Assembly: GCA_038040485.1 (NCBI GenBank)
Contig: JBBPIE010000028.1
Coordinates: forward strand, 1-64,000
Length of the DNA: 64,000 nucleotides
Reading direction: 5' to 3'
Source of the DNA: Onstottus_B arcticum
Lineage (GTDB): Bacteria > Acidobacteriota > Blastocatellia > UBA7656
Shown: positions 8,606-17,916 of the stretch, in pieces
Layout: each line of letters starts with the position of its first letter
How positions within the stretch are numbered: the first letter of the stretch is position 1
Made by a program: the position numbers and the translations under genes
Notes under the pieces: model-generated
What the model was told of the DNA's origin: nothing
Seen by the model: the letters and a program-made list of their open reading frames with translations, nothing else
Database searches by the model: none

Positions 8606-9970
8606 ATGAAGACGATCAGAATCGCAAACGGACAGGGCTTTTGGGGCGACTCGCTCGAAGCGCCGGTTCAACTCGTCGAGCGCGGCCCGATCGACTACTT
8701 GACGCTCGATTACCTCGCCGAGATCACGATGTCCATCATGCAAAAGCAGCGCGCGCGTGACCCGCGCTTCGGCTACGCGCATGACTTCATCGGCGTGATG
8801 GCTCGTATACTGCCGATCTGCGTTGAGAAGAACATCAAGGTTGTGGCAAATGCGGGCGGCGTCAATCCTCAAGCTTGCAGCGCGGCGGTAGCCGAAGTCG
8901 CCCAAAAACTCGGCCTGGCAGGCAAAGTCAAAATAGGAATCGTCGCAGGCGATGACATAATGACCAGCCTTGATGATTTGATTGCTCGCGGGATCGCGCT
9001 GGAGAACATGGAGGACGGCCAACCGCTCTCCTCCATTCGAGATCGAGTGCAAAGCGCGAATGTTTACTTTGGCGCGGCGCCGATCGCCGAAGCGCTCGCG
9101 CAAGGCGCCCAGGTCATCATCACCGGCCGCTGCACCGATACCGGATTGACGCTTGGCCCGATGATTCACGAGTTCGAATGGTCTCCCGACGATTGGGACC
9201 GATTGGCTTCGGGAACAATCGCGGGTCACATCATCGAATGCGGCGCCCAATGCACCGGCGGCAACTGTCAGGTCGATTGGAAGTCGATCCCCGACGCTTG
9301 GGACATCGGCTACCCGATCGTCGAAGCTTGCGTGGACGGCAGATTCTCAGTGACCAAGCACGCGGGCACCGGCGGGCGAATCACCGTTGCGGGAATCAAA
9401 GAACAGTTGATGTACGAAATGGGCGATCCGAACGAGTACATCACACCCGATTGCATCGCAGACTTCACGACGGTCCAACTCGATCAGGCGGCGCCGGACG
9501 TCGTGCGTGTGTCGGGAATCCGCGGCAAGCCGGCAACGGATTTCTACAAGGTCTCGATAAGCTACTCCGCAGGCTACAAGGCGGTCGGCTCGCTGATCTA
9601 TTCGTGGCCCGAAGCTTACGACAAGGCCAAAGCTGCCGACGCAATCCTGCGGCGGCGGCTCGAGGCGCTGGGGTTGAAGTTTGACGAGATGCGTTCGGAG
9701 TTTGTCGGCGCGGGTGCGTTGCACGGCGAACTGGCGGGCGCCGCGTCACTCGAACTTCCCGAAGTGCTCCTTCGCGTCGGCGTGCGTTCGGAGGACAAGA
9801 AGGCGATCGAACGCTTTGTTAAGGAGCTTGCGCCGCTTGGGTTGAACGGCCCGCCGACTGTGTGCGGTCTGGGAAGCGGCCGCCCAAAGGTTGAAGAGAT
9901 CGTAGCTTACTGGCCCGCGTTGATGCCTAAGTCAGCCGTCTCGCCGCTTGTCGAGATCTTCACAGTCTAA
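8606..9970 (+). CDS. AtuA-like protein (DUF1446; acyclic terpene utilisation family)
   Basis: A 454-residue protein opening MKTIRIANGQGFWGDS, the signature of the AtuA/DUF1446 family. The family is required for acyclic terpene use in Pseudomonas and occurs beside acyl-CoA carboxylases in many genomes; its chemistry is not established. Conserved segments visible here are VVANAGGVNPQAC (about 75), VIITGRCTDTGLTLGPM (about 170) and HAGTGGRITV (about 252). No signal peptide, so cytoplasmic. It lies 65 bp after the acyl-CoA synthetase with a strong hairpin between them and no evident Shine-Dalgarno sequence, so expression may depend on that hairpin. Together with the carboxylase subunits it points to branched-chain acyl-CoA or terpenoid breakdown. 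Confidence 0.88.
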   Translation: MKTIRIANGQGFWGDSLEAPVQLVERGPIDYLTLDYLAEITMSIMQKQRARDPRFGYAHDFIGVMARILPICVEKNIKVVANAGGVNPQACSAAVAEVAQKLGLAGKVKIGIVAGDDIMTSLDDLIARGIALENMEDGQPLSSIRDRVQSANVYFGAAPIAEALAQGAQVIITGRCTDTGLTLGPMIHEFEWSPDDWDRLASGTIAGHIIECGAQCTGGNCQVDWKSIPDAWDIGYPIVEACVDGRFSVTKHAGTGGRITVAGIKEQLMYEMGDPNEYITPDCIADFTTVQLDQAAPDVVRVSGIRGKPATDFYKVSISYSAGYKAVGSLIYSWPEAYDKAKAADAILRRRLEALGLKFDEMRSEFVGAGALHGELAGAASLELPEVLLRVGVRSEDKKAIERFVKELAPLGLNGPPTVCGLGSGRPKVEEIVAYWPALMPKSAVSPLVEIFTV

Positions 9971-9974
9971 AACG

Positions 9975-10059
9975 ATAGACCACTGATAACACGGATTGGA
10001 CGGATCAACACGGATCTGAGCCGTGTTAATCCGTCAAATCCGCTTCATCCGTGGTCTAT
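9975..10059. repeat. Intergenic inverted repeat with ATAGACCAC...GTGGTCTAT ends
   Basis: An imperfect palindrome. The left part reads ATAGACCAC, ACACGGATT, GGACGGAT, ACACGG; the right part reads CCGTGTTAATCCGTC and ATCCGTGGTCTAT. The ends are exact complements. A related element lies at 47271-47381, so this is a dispersed repeat. It follows the AtuA-like gene by 4 bp and may also act as a terminator for it. Confidence 0.7.
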
Positions 10060-10245
10060 TTCGCTGCCCTCAATTCCACACGCCAACCGCTTTCAGAAAA
10101 TCCAGCAGCTTGGTGATCCTGAGAGGCGTTTTGTAAGGGATTGCACAGAGTTGCACGGGTTAGCAGATTGAAGCGTTAGTGGCTGGACCTGCAAACCGAT
10201 ATCAACCCATCTAAACCGGTGGGTCGCTACCGTGACTATCACCGA

Positions 10246-11295
10246 TTACCTCTTACCGCGCGCTCCCCTCCCGCCAAGGCGAGAAGCAATTGCTTCAACA
10301 CTGCCTTTGGGCCTGTAGTGGTCCACAACTATTTTCTTTCGAGTCCGTCTTGAATTCCCACCGCCCGCCCTGTGAATCCCGTCGCCACCAGCCTTGGCGG
10401 GACGCAGAGGTTCCTGATACCAGCGTTCTCCCACTCTGTACTCCTCTTCGGTGCGGCCAAGCACATCCAGCGAACGCTTAGGCTGGATGTGAGCGCTGGC
10501 GACAATAATTGAATTCATAAGCGCCATCGGAGCCACGTATGAGCCCGTGAAGGAAGGACTGCTGGTGGATGCGGCCAGATAAGAATCACAGTGCATCGCT
10601 ATCGGAGTGGTGTTGCCGTCGGTAATCCCGACGGTGCGCACGCGGCGTTCACGGGCTCTGAGGACGGACTCCACAGTCTCTCTAAGGCACCGGCCGAAGC
10701 TGACAGCGATCAGTAAATCTTTGCTGGTTAAGACGTCAATCTTGTGTTGCAGATTTCCAGCACTCCCGACGGGCGCCTCGGCGTCGAATCCGAGTGTCGT
10801 CAATCCGTAAGCAAGAAACCACGCAAGCGAAGCTGCCAGATCCACTCCGACAACCAGAATGCGTCGCGAGCGATGGATCAGCTTAGCCAATTTCACTACA
10901 CGATCCGCGTCGAGGCTTGATCTGAGCATGCTCAAATTTTCAGTATCGCCTTCTACACAGTGGCGAACATGATCGGGCACGCTTCGGTTCTCTCGCGTCG
11001 CGGCTTTGAGCACCGTGTATGGCGTGATTTGCGTGACGAAATGTTTTCGCAGGTCTGCCGCGAAGTCTGCGAAGCGTTCGTAGCCTAGCGCCTGCGCGGT
11101 GCGCACGATCGTCGCAGCGTCAACGTTGTAGCGCTTGGCCATTTCTCGAGACGATAGAAAGAATACCTCTTCATGATTGTCCAGAATTGCTCTAATCAGT
11201 TGACGACGCCTGCCGCTCAGTTGCGATTGAGCGAACCGAACCTCAAGGGACGTAGGTGAAGCTTTGCCGTGATTTCCAACTTGAGCGGCTGACAT
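10246..11295 (-). CDS. MurR/RpiR-family transcriptional regulator with SIS domain
   Basis: A 349-residue regulator. The N-terminal RpiR-type helix-turn-helix spans about residues 20-90 (SSREMAKRYNVDAATIVRTAQALGY), followed by a SIS domain at about 125-260 (SRRILVVGVDLAASLAWFLAYGL, then DLLIAVSFGRCLRETV) that normally binds a phosphosugar. The start at 11295 is set by GAGGAGG upstream; the frame stays open to 11439 without a good site. It is divergent from a TonB receptor/dipeptidase operon and is the likely local regulator of that operon. Odd feature: a basic, Gly/Arg-rich tail of about 60 residues follows the SIS domain, rich in K and R (SRRTRKK, GGRGARGKR). Confidence 0.88.
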   Translation of the reverse strand: MSAAQVGNHGKASPTSLEVRFAQSQLSGRRRQLIRAILDNHEEVFFLSSREMAKRYNVDAATIVRTAQALGYERFADFAADLRKHFVTQITPYTVLKAATRENRSVPDHVRHCVEGDTENLSMLRSSLDADRVVKLAKLIHRSRRILVVGVDLAASLAWFLAYGLTTLGFDAEAPVGSAGNLQHKIDVLTSKDLLIAVSFGRCLRETVESVLRARERRVRTVGITDGNTTPIAMHCDSYLAASTSSPSFTGSYVAPMALMNSIIVASAHIQPKRSLDVLGRTEEEYRVGERWYQEPLRPAKAGGDGIHRAGGGNSRRTRKKIVVDHYRPKGSVEAIASRLGGRGARGKR

Positions 11296-11427
11296 GGTTT
11301 CCTCCTCGATTGCCCTGGTTAGTTTTGCGTAAGGATATCGCGCGGCAAGCGAAAATAGCACACCATCTTTCGGAGTGCAACGCGTGTTGCAATCCCGTTG
11401 ACAAGTGCAACGACCGATGTTATATAC

Positions 11428-11447
11428 CCTCACGCTCAAGCGTGAGG
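11428..11447. promoter_or_regulatory. Palindrome in the rpiR/TonB-receptor divergent region (candidate operator)
   Basis: CCTCACGCT and AGCGTGAGG form a perfect 9-bp inverted repeat around CA. It lies in the roughly 300-bp region between the RpiR-type regulator and the TonB-dependent receptor, next to TATATA at 11421-11426. Position and symmetry suit an operator for the regulator. It could alternatively be a dispersed palindrome. Confidence 0.4.
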
Positions 11448-11597
11448 CTTAGCGCCGGCGCGCTATGCCTGAGACTCTTGCAGGGCGCGGCGCGGCAGGT
11501 CGCAACGGCGGGGATGAGCGAAGGACGCGTTGGATCCGTTGTGACACCTCTTGAACACCGCGGCTTCGAGTAACTTTCCTTTGAGGAGGCAGACGTC

Positions 11598-14500
11598 ATG
11601 AAAGGGATTGATCTAACCTGGACCTACAATCTGATGGGAGAAAGCGGGACGGGCGTCCCCAGGAGGCGCTGCGCCACAGTCTTAATCCTCGTCCTCACGA
11701 TCTCCATGTTCCAGCTCTTGTCCTCGAACTCATCGGCCCAGACTACCACTTCTACCGTCGAAGGCATCGTTACGGATCCGACCGGTGCTGTGATCGCTGG
11801 CGCCGAGGTCAAAGCGAGCCAGAAGTCGCTTGCGTTCGAGCGCGGCACCACGACCGACTCGGACGGTTTCTATCGGCTCACGTCGTTACCGGCGGGAGCT
11901 TACACTCTGACGTTTTCAGGGTCGGGCTTTGCTTCGAGCACCTCAAATATCGAGTTGACGCTGAACCGCGTAGCAATCTTCAATGTCAAACTGCAAGTCG
12001 GAGGTGTTGGAGCGGTGGTCAGTGTTAGCTCTGATGCACTGTCCTTGCTGGAACCAAATTCGTCTTCCACCGGCCAGACAATCGCGCCGCAACAAATCGT
12101 TGGACTGCCGACCAATGGGCGGAACTACCTTGACCTGCTCCAGCTCGTGCCCGGAGTAGCCATCAACCGGCAGGCCGATCCTGACAGCGACAGCTCGACG
12201 CCGGTGCTTGGCGAGCGCGCCGGCAACAACAATTTTTTGATTGATGGACATCCGAACAAAGACACCGTCAACGGCGGGCCCGCCGCCCAGTTCAATCAGG
12301 AGACTATCGCCGAGTTTCAGGTTTTGACGACCGGATACAAAGCCGAGTTCGGACAAGCATCGGGAGCGATCGTCAACGTGATCACCAAGAGCGGCGGGAA
12401 TGGCTTTCACGGAGTCGGCTCGCTGTTCTATCGCGATGATGCGTTGGATTCGTCAAACTCTTTGGGTACTACGAAGAAAGATGCGCCTCCGCTTACCAGA
12501 TATGACTTCAGTCTTGCGCTGGGCGGGCGGATAATCAAAGACAAGGTCTTCTTCTTCGGCTCGGCGGAACGCATCAACGAGAAGCGCCGACTGGATTTTT
12601 CTTTCCCGGACACCGGAAGCGCGATTGTGAATCAGTTGCTTCGCGACCAGGAGTCCCAGTTTGATAATCCGACCCGTAACCGTGAGACCCGATTCTTTCT
12701 CAAGTTGAACGAACCCCTCGGGCGCCATCAATTGACACAGGAGATGAACTATACCAACGGCCTCGTGAACGAATTCCTGCCGCTTTCCCAGTCACAGAGT
12801 TTGCCGTCAGTGCGAAATGACTCCGGCGCCCGCCACCTGCTGCTGGCGTTCGGCGACACGATCTTGTTGGGCCAGCAGAGCTCTCCGTGGATAGTGACGC
12901 TCCGCGGCGCGTATCGCGGGGAGCCGTCCGATATTCGACCCTCTCATCCCGACGCTGGAGCGGGGACTGTGTTCAGTCCGTTCAGCGGCAACTGTACGAC
13001 CTGCATTTTCTTCCCTGGAGACTTGCCTTCGGTTGCTTTCGGCAATCCCCTGACGGCTTCAAATCTGGACCAGAAATATACTTCATTTACCACCAACGCC
13101 AACAAACTCATTGGCAACCACGACGTGAAGTTCGGGTGGAATTTCCTGCGGACAAAAGTTGATGGTGTCGAAGCGCAGATTTTGCAAAGCCAACTGATCA
13201 CCACGGTCGCTGACTTTGCTACGTTCGGACCTGTTAACGCCGGCACTTCTCTACTCGCGTCGGTCGCAGGAGTGACGCCGGCAGCTAACGAAATTCATCT
13301 GCGAAACAACTACAACGGACTATTCGTGCAGGATGATTGGAAACTGCGGAATAATCTGACGCTCAATCTCGGACTCCGTTGGGACTACGACTCTGAATTC
13401 GTGACCAAGCGGAACTTCTCGCCGCGTCTGGGTGTCGCCTGGTCGATAACGCCGAAGACCGTCGTGCGCGGACACTTCGGTGTCTTCTATGATCAGTTCC
13501 GGTTGGGCCTTGCGCGCAATGTTCCTGCGTTCGGCGGCACTGATCAAAGAATTTCCCAGTTGTTGTTGTTTCCGCGAGGGCTTTACGGCTCCCCGTCTTT
13601 TGTTTCCAGCATCGCCCTCTTGAGCGGTCTCCCCGGTGGGTGTTTTTCAAACAACTTTGTCGGCAACCTGACTGATGCACAAATCACAGCCGCCGGATTG
13701 ACATGCCCGTTGGCGCCGGGAATTCCGTTTATCGGAGTAGACCGGCTCAACCGAGTAGTTGCGCCCGGACATGCTCCTATTCCAGCCAACGCGGTGATTA
13801 ACGTCAGCAACGTGCAGGCATTGACCGGGCTGACACCGGATCAGTATGCAGCTCAGGCAAGCGCCGCCATCGGACAACCGGCGGGATACTTTGTCTTCGG
13901 TCCGTTCGGCGTCTTGAATAATCCAATTATCCCACCTCAGCTTCGTCCCATCGCTATTGATGACAGCTTCAAGACCCCGCATACGCTTAGCTTTAGTTTC
14001 GGCGTGCAGCGTGAGATCGCGAAGGATATGATGGTCGAGGCGGACTACTACCACCGGGACATCCGTAATCTTCTGGGGATTAGAAGCGCCAATCTTGCCT
14101 TCCAGTCGCGTCTTGTGGGTCGCACCTTTTTGCCGCCATTTACTCAAGGACCAATCAATACTTTCGGGCCTTTCTTTGAAGGCACCTACGACGCGCTGAT
14201 CATCAACTTCAGTAAACGCTTCAGCAGCCGCTTCCTCCTCGGCGCAAACTATTCCGCTGCCAACGCCACCGACAACTCGCTTGGTATTAACCAGGCGCTG
14301 CCTTCGGATAGCTTCATCGGAATAGTGCCGGAAGTAACCGAAGCCGCCACCGGTAGAACGAACCGAAACGGTTCGTTCACCGCGAACAACGGCAAGTTTA
14401 TTGACCAAGCCGGAACGTTTCTCAATGGACCTGACCGTGATAAAGGACCGTCCGATTTGGCGGTCGATCAGATGTTTCAGCTTAACGGATTGGTGACGTT

Positions 14501-14861
14501 TCCCTGGAAGTTTGAGATCAGCGGCATCTTCCGAGCGCAAAGCGGTTTTCATTTCAGCCGCACTGCCACGACCTTGAGTGACCCGGACGGTGATACAACC
14601 ATCAACGGCATTGATCTTGCTCCCGGGCGGAATGCCTTCACCGCGCCTGCCTTCGTCAATCTCGATATGCGCTTTGCCCAGCGTTTCGATATCGGCGAGC
14701 GAGTCAAAGTGCAAGTCTTGTTCGAGTTCTTCAATCTGTTGAACCGCCAGAACCCAGCCGCAGTCGGGCGGCAACAAGGCGTTGCGCTGCAGCCTTTTGG
14801 CGCGACAACGCAGGTGTTGCCCGGACGAGAAGGGCAGATCGGATTCAGAATCGAGTTCTGA
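11598..14861 (+). CDS. TonB-dependent receptor with N-terminal carboxypeptidase-regulatory-like domain (Oar type)
   Basis: Outer-membrane beta-barrel receptor of 1087 residues, very likely for import of peptides or similar oligomers. A long N-terminal region with a signal anchor (about 27-50, ATVLILVLTISMFQLL) precedes a carboxypeptidase-regulatory-like beta-sandwich (VEGIVTDPTGAVIAGAEV, about 54-130). A plug domain (PTNGRNYLDLLQLVPGV; ERAGNNNFLIDG) and the barrel follow, ending in a terminal Phe (IGFRIEF), as outer-membrane proteins do. GAGGAGG lies before the ATG. The dipeptidase gene overlaps its stop codon (TGATG), so uptake and peptide cleavage appear coupled. This architecture is abundant in Acidobacteriota. 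Confidence 0.92.
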   Translation: MKGIDLTWTYNLMGESGTGVPRRRCATVLILVLTISMFQLLSSNSSAQTTTSTVEGIVTDPTGAVIAGAEVKASQKSLAFERGTTTDSDGFYRLTSLPAGAYTLTFSGSGFASSTSNIELTLNRVAIFNVKLQVGGVGAVVSVSSDALSLLEPNSSSTGQTIAPQQIVGLPTNGRNYLDLLQLVPGVAINRQADPDSDSSTPVLGERAGNNNFLIDGHPNKDTVNGGPAAQFNQETIAEFQVLTTGYKAEFGQASGAIVNVITKSGGNGFHGVGSLFYRDDALDSSNSLGTTKKDAPPLTRYDFSLALGGRIIKDKVFFFGSAERINEKRRLDFSFPDTGSAIVNQLLRDQESQFDNPTRNRETRFFLKLNEPLGRHQLTQEMNYTNGLVNEFLPLSQSQSLPSVRNDSGARHLLLAFGDTILLGQQSSPWIVTLRGAYRGEPSDIRPSHPDAGAGTVFSPFSGNCTTCIFFPGDLPSVAFGNPLTASNLDQKYTSFTTNANKLIGNHDVKFGWNFLRTKVDGVEAQILQSQLITTVADFATFGPVNAGTSLLASVAGVTPAANEIHLRNNYNGLFVQDDWKLRNNLTLNLGLRWDYDSEFVTKRNFSPRLGVAWSITPKTVVRGHFGVFYDQFRLGLARNVPAFGGTDQRISQLLLFPRGLYGSPSFVSSIALLSGLPGGCFSNNFVGNLTDAQITAAGLTCPLAPGIPFIGVDRLNRVVAPGHAPIPANAVINVSNVQALTGLTPDQYAAQASAAIGQPAGYFVFGPFGVLNNPIIPPQLRPIAIDDSFKTPHTLSFSFGVQREIAKDMMVEADYYHRDIRNLLGIRSANLAFQSRLVGRTFLPPFTQGPINTFGPFFEGTYDALIINFSKRFSSRFLLGANYSAANATDNSLGINQALPSDSFIGIVPEVTEAATGRTNRNGSFTANNGKFIDQAGTFLNGPDRDKGPSDLAVDQMFQLNGLVTFPWKFEISGIFRAQSGFHFSRTATTLSDPDGDTTINGIDLAPGRNAFTAPAFVNLDMRFAQRFDIGERVKVQVLFEFFNLLNRQNPAAVGRQQGVALQPFGATTQVLPGREGQIGFRIEF

Positions 14862-16012
14862 TGATCACACGGCGCAAGATGCTCAAGGGGGCGGCAGCCG
14901 CCGGGGGCGCGCTCGCCGCGCCTATGATCAATCGCGGGCGGTATTTGATCTTTGCCGGCTCGGTAACCGAATACTCGGCGCGCGCAGTCGATCTGGTCAG
15001 CCGATCCATCGTCCTCGACATGCTTAGTGTGCTCACGCTCGACTTCGCCAAGCAGGACAAATGGTTCGCTGACCCCGAAAGCTTTACTGCAGCCGACCTG
15101 CAGCCATTCAAAGAGTCGGGCATCAATGTCTTTCACATCGCGGTTGGACTCGGCGGACCGGGGGCTTACGAGGAAACGCTGAAGTTCTTCGCGTCGTGGA
15201 ATGGGTTTATCGCCGATCAAGGTGATCACTTCATGCGCATTGATAGCGCGGCCGACCTCGACCGAGTGAAAAAATCCGGCAAGATCGGCATCCTGCTCGG
15301 CCTGCAGAATTCGGATCAGTTCCGCACGCCCGCCGATGTTGGCTTCTTTCGCGGACTCGGGCAGCGCGTCTCTCAACTCACCTACAATACGCGCAACTTC
15401 ATCGGCAATGGCTCGACCGAGCGGCGCGACGAAGGCATTTCAGACTTTGGCATTGCGATCATCGAGCGAATGAACAAAGTCGGGATGGCAGTTGACGTGT
15501 CACACTGCGGCGACCGCACCACGCTTGATGCGTTCGAGCTTTCAAAAAAGCCCGTGTTGATTACTCACTCCAACTGCCGTGCGCTCGCATCGGGCCACCC
15601 GCGTGACAAGACTGATGAGGCGATTAAGAGGGTGGGTGCGACCGGTAGCGTCATGGGAATCACCGGCGTGCGGATGTTTGTCAAAGCGGATGAGCCGACG
15701 ACCATCGAGCACGCGCTCGATCATTTCGATCACGTGAGGAAGTTGATCGGCGCGGAGCATCTCGGCGTCGGCAGCGACATCGACCTTTACGGCTACGACA
15801 AGATGCCGCCAGAACTGAACAAGAGACTGCGCGCCAGCTACAAGGGGAGTTACGGCTTTCGCGAGAAGATCGACATCGAAGGGCTGGATCACCCAAAGCG
15901 AATGTTTGATCTGACCGAAGGACTGATCCGCCGCAAGTACAGCGACAAGAATATTGAAGGAATACTCGGCGGCAACTTTGCGCGGGTGCTCAAACAAATC
16001 TGGACGATCTAA
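14861..16012 (+). CDS. Membrane dipeptidase-like protein (peptidase family M19) with Tat-type signal
   Basis: A 383-residue exported hydrolase beginning MITRRKMLKG followed by an Ala-rich stretch, a twin-arginine signal. The family cleaves dipeptides, often containing D- or dehydro-amino acids, with a zinc pair. Visible family signatures are LTYNTRNFIGNG (173-184), GMAVDVSHCGDRT (208-220, His215) and PVLITHSNCRAL (231-242, His236). The usual first metal motif HxD is absent (DMLSVLTLD at 53-61), and the bridging Glu position reads LLGLQNSDQF (145-154, Gln149). It may therefore bind one metal or be a divergent subfamily. The start overlaps the TonB receptor stop by one base, implying translational coupling. 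Serine hydrolases follow. Confidence 0.85.
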   Translation: MITRRKMLKGAAAAGGALAAPMINRGRYLIFAGSVTEYSARAVDLVSRSIVLDMLSVLTLDFAKQDKWFADPESFTAADLQPFKESGINVFHIAVGLGGPGAYEETLKFFASWNGFIADQGDHFMRIDSAADLDRVKKSGKIGILLGLQNSDQFRTPADVGFFRGLGQRVSQLTYNTRNFIGNGSTERRDEGISDFGIAIIERMNKVGMAVDVSHCGDRTTLDAFELSKKPVLITHSNCRALASGHPRDKTDEAIKRVGATGSVMGITGVRMFVKADEPTTIEHALDHFDHVRKLIGAEHLGVGSDIDLYGYDKMPPELNKRLRASYKGSYGFREKIDIEGLDHPKRMFDLTEGLIRRKYSDKNIEGILGGNFARVLKQIWTI

Positions 16013-16054
16013 CGCGACGACAATCACGTCAAATTCACCTTGGAGAAACATTTG

Positions 16055-17866
16055 ATGAAATTCCCATCACTAGCAAATCGCTGCGTTGTTCTCATATTGA
16101 CGCTGTTCGCCAGCGCCCACTTTGCCGCCGCGCAAGAAGCGCCTTTGCAAGGTTTTGATGACTACGTCAAGGAAGCGCTCGCCGAATGGCAAGTGCCGGG
16201 ACTTGCAATCGCCATTATCAAGGACGATCGCATCGTCCTTGCTCGAGGCTACGGGGTGCGCGAATTGGGCAAGCCTGCGAAGGTAGATGAGCGCACGCTG
16301 TTCGCCATCGGCTCGTCATCCAAGGCATTCACAGCCGCTTCGCTTGCTATGCTCGTCGATGACGGAAAGCTCAAGTGGGACGACCCGGCAACAAAATATC
16401 TTCCGGGTTTTCAACTCTATGATCCATATGCGACGCGCGAGTTGACCGTCCGCGATTTATTGAGCCATCGCAGCGGGCTGGAACGCGGAGACCTGCTCTG
16501 GTACGCGTCTGCTTATGACCGTGACGAGATAGTTCGCCGCGTACGCTTTCTAAAGCCGACCTGGAGTCTGCGCGCGCATTTCGGCTACCAGAACGTCATG
16601 TTTCTCGCAGCCGGCCAGATCATTCCGTCAGTCACGAATAAGAGTTGGGATGATTTCGTTCGCGAGCGCATTTTCGTTCCTCTGGGTATGACGGCCACCG
16701 GCACCAGCATCAAAGCGCTCGCCAGCTCAGATGATGTAGCCACACCGCACGCGAGGCTCGACGACAAAGTGCAGCCGGTTGCATGGCGCAATATTGATAA
16801 CATCGCTCCGGCCGGCTCGATCAACTCCAACGTCCTCGATATGGCGCAGTGGGTGCGGCTGCAACTTGGCGGCGGCGTGTATCAGACCAAACGCCTGCTT
16901 AGTTCCGGCGCGGTCAAGGAAATGCAAGCGCCCCAGACTATCATCCCGCTCGAGGGCCCGTTGGAGAAACTCTATCCTGAGGCTCATTTTCTGACCTATG
17001 GAATGGGTTGGTTCCTGAGTGACTATCGTGGCCGGAAGGTCGTCGAACACGGCGGCGCCATTGATGGGATGAGAGCGCAGGTGGCGATGATCCCGGAAGA
17101 GAAACTCGGCGTTGTGATCCTGACAAATCTGGGCGGATCAGTGCTTCCGCAGCCTTTGATGTACAGAATCTTCGATGCCTTTTTCGGCAGTCCGCAGCGC
17201 GATTGGTGCGCGGAGCTTTTGAAAACATTCAAAGGTCTCGAGGAGCAAGCCAAGGCCGCTGAGAAGAAAGCCGAAGCTGAAAGAGTCAAAGGTACTTCAC
17301 CGTCTCTGGCATTGGAAAAATATGCGGGCGACTATCAAAGCGAGATGTACGGAGGAGCGAAGGTCGCATCTGAAAACGGCAAGCTGGTGGTGCGGTTCGG
17401 TCCGAACTTTACCGGGGATCTGGAACACTGGAATTACGACACATTCCGTGTGAACTGGCGTGATCGGATGCAAGGCAAAGCGTTCGTCAACTTCAGGCTC
17501 AATACTCAGGGGAAGGTCGAAGCGATGAATATCGAGGGCATAGCCGACTTCACGAGCGTTCCTGAGAAGCCTGCGGTTGTGGCCGGCATTGCACTGGGCG
17601 AAGCCGAACTGAAGAGTTTTGTGGGCAAGTATGCTCTGGAGTCCGCAGCGTTGGAAATCAGTATTGAGCTCGTCGGCGCTACACTGAAAGCAATTGTGCC
17701 AGGACAGCCGATATTTTCGCTGGTGCCGATCGCTGCGACTCGGTTCCGCCTCGACGGCGCACCGGCCGGCTTTTTTGCGCAATTCGAAATGGCGGAAGGC
17801 AGGCCAAAGAGCTTGACTCTGGTGCAAGGTTCCAGACCAAGCATTGTGTTTCTGCCGAAGCGATAG
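16055..17866 (+). CDS. Secreted serine hydrolase, beta-lactamase class C-like, with DUF3471-type C-terminus
   Basis: A 603-residue penicillin-binding-protein-like hydrolase. A Sec signal (CVVLILTLFASAHFAAAQ) is followed by the class C/esterase fold with catalytic SSSK (about 91-94), a YQN motif (about 182) and the HGG triad element (about 335). The C-terminal 180 residues (LEKYAGDYQSEMYGG, then VGKYALESAAL) resemble the DUF3471 lipocalin-like module found after such hydrolases. Likely role: periplasmic peptidase, esterase or D-amino-acid peptide hydrolase. It sits 42 bp behind the dipeptidase gene and probably belongs to the same operon. The ATG at 16055 is preferred to the TTG at 16040 because GGAG lies 9 bp upstream. 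Confidence 0.88.
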   Translation: MKFPSLANRCVVLILTLFASAHFAAAQEAPLQGFDDYVKEALAEWQVPGLAIAIIKDDRIVLARGYGVRELGKPAKVDERTLFAIGSSSKAFTAASLAMLVDDGKLKWDDPATKYLPGFQLYDPYATRELTVRDLLSHRSGLERGDLLWYASAYDRDEIVRRVRFLKPTWSLRAHFGYQNVMFLAAGQIIPSVTNKSWDDFVRERIFVPLGMTATGTSIKALASSDDVATPHARLDDKVQPVAWRNIDNIAPAGSINSNVLDMAQWVRLQLGGGVYQTKRLLSSGAVKEMQAPQTIIPLEGPLEKLYPEAHFLTYGMGWFLSDYRGRKVVEHGGAIDGMRAQVAMIPEEKLGVVILTNLGGSVLPQPLMYRIFDAFFGSPQRDWCAELLKTFKGLEEQAKAAEKKAEAERVKGTSPSLALEKYAGDYQSEMYGGAKVASENGKLVVRFGPNFTGDLEHWNYDTFRVNWRDRMQGKAFVNFRLNTQGKVEAMNIEGIADFTSVPEKPAVVAGIALGEAELKSFVGKYALESAALEISIELVGATLKAIVPGQPIFSLVPIAATRFRLDGAPAGFFAQFEMAEGRPKSLTLVQGSRPSIVFLPKR

Positions 17867-17916
17867 GTGAGAGATGAGAGACTCAACCCGGGTGACACTT
17901 CTAATCAGATAAAGCG

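Noticed and set aside
13647..14777. Long minus-strand frame of 376 codons opposite the TonB receptor gene
   Set aside because: It is antisense to a well-supported receptor whose barrel and terminal Phe lie in the other strand. The product has an Arg/Asp/Val-rich composition and no motif.
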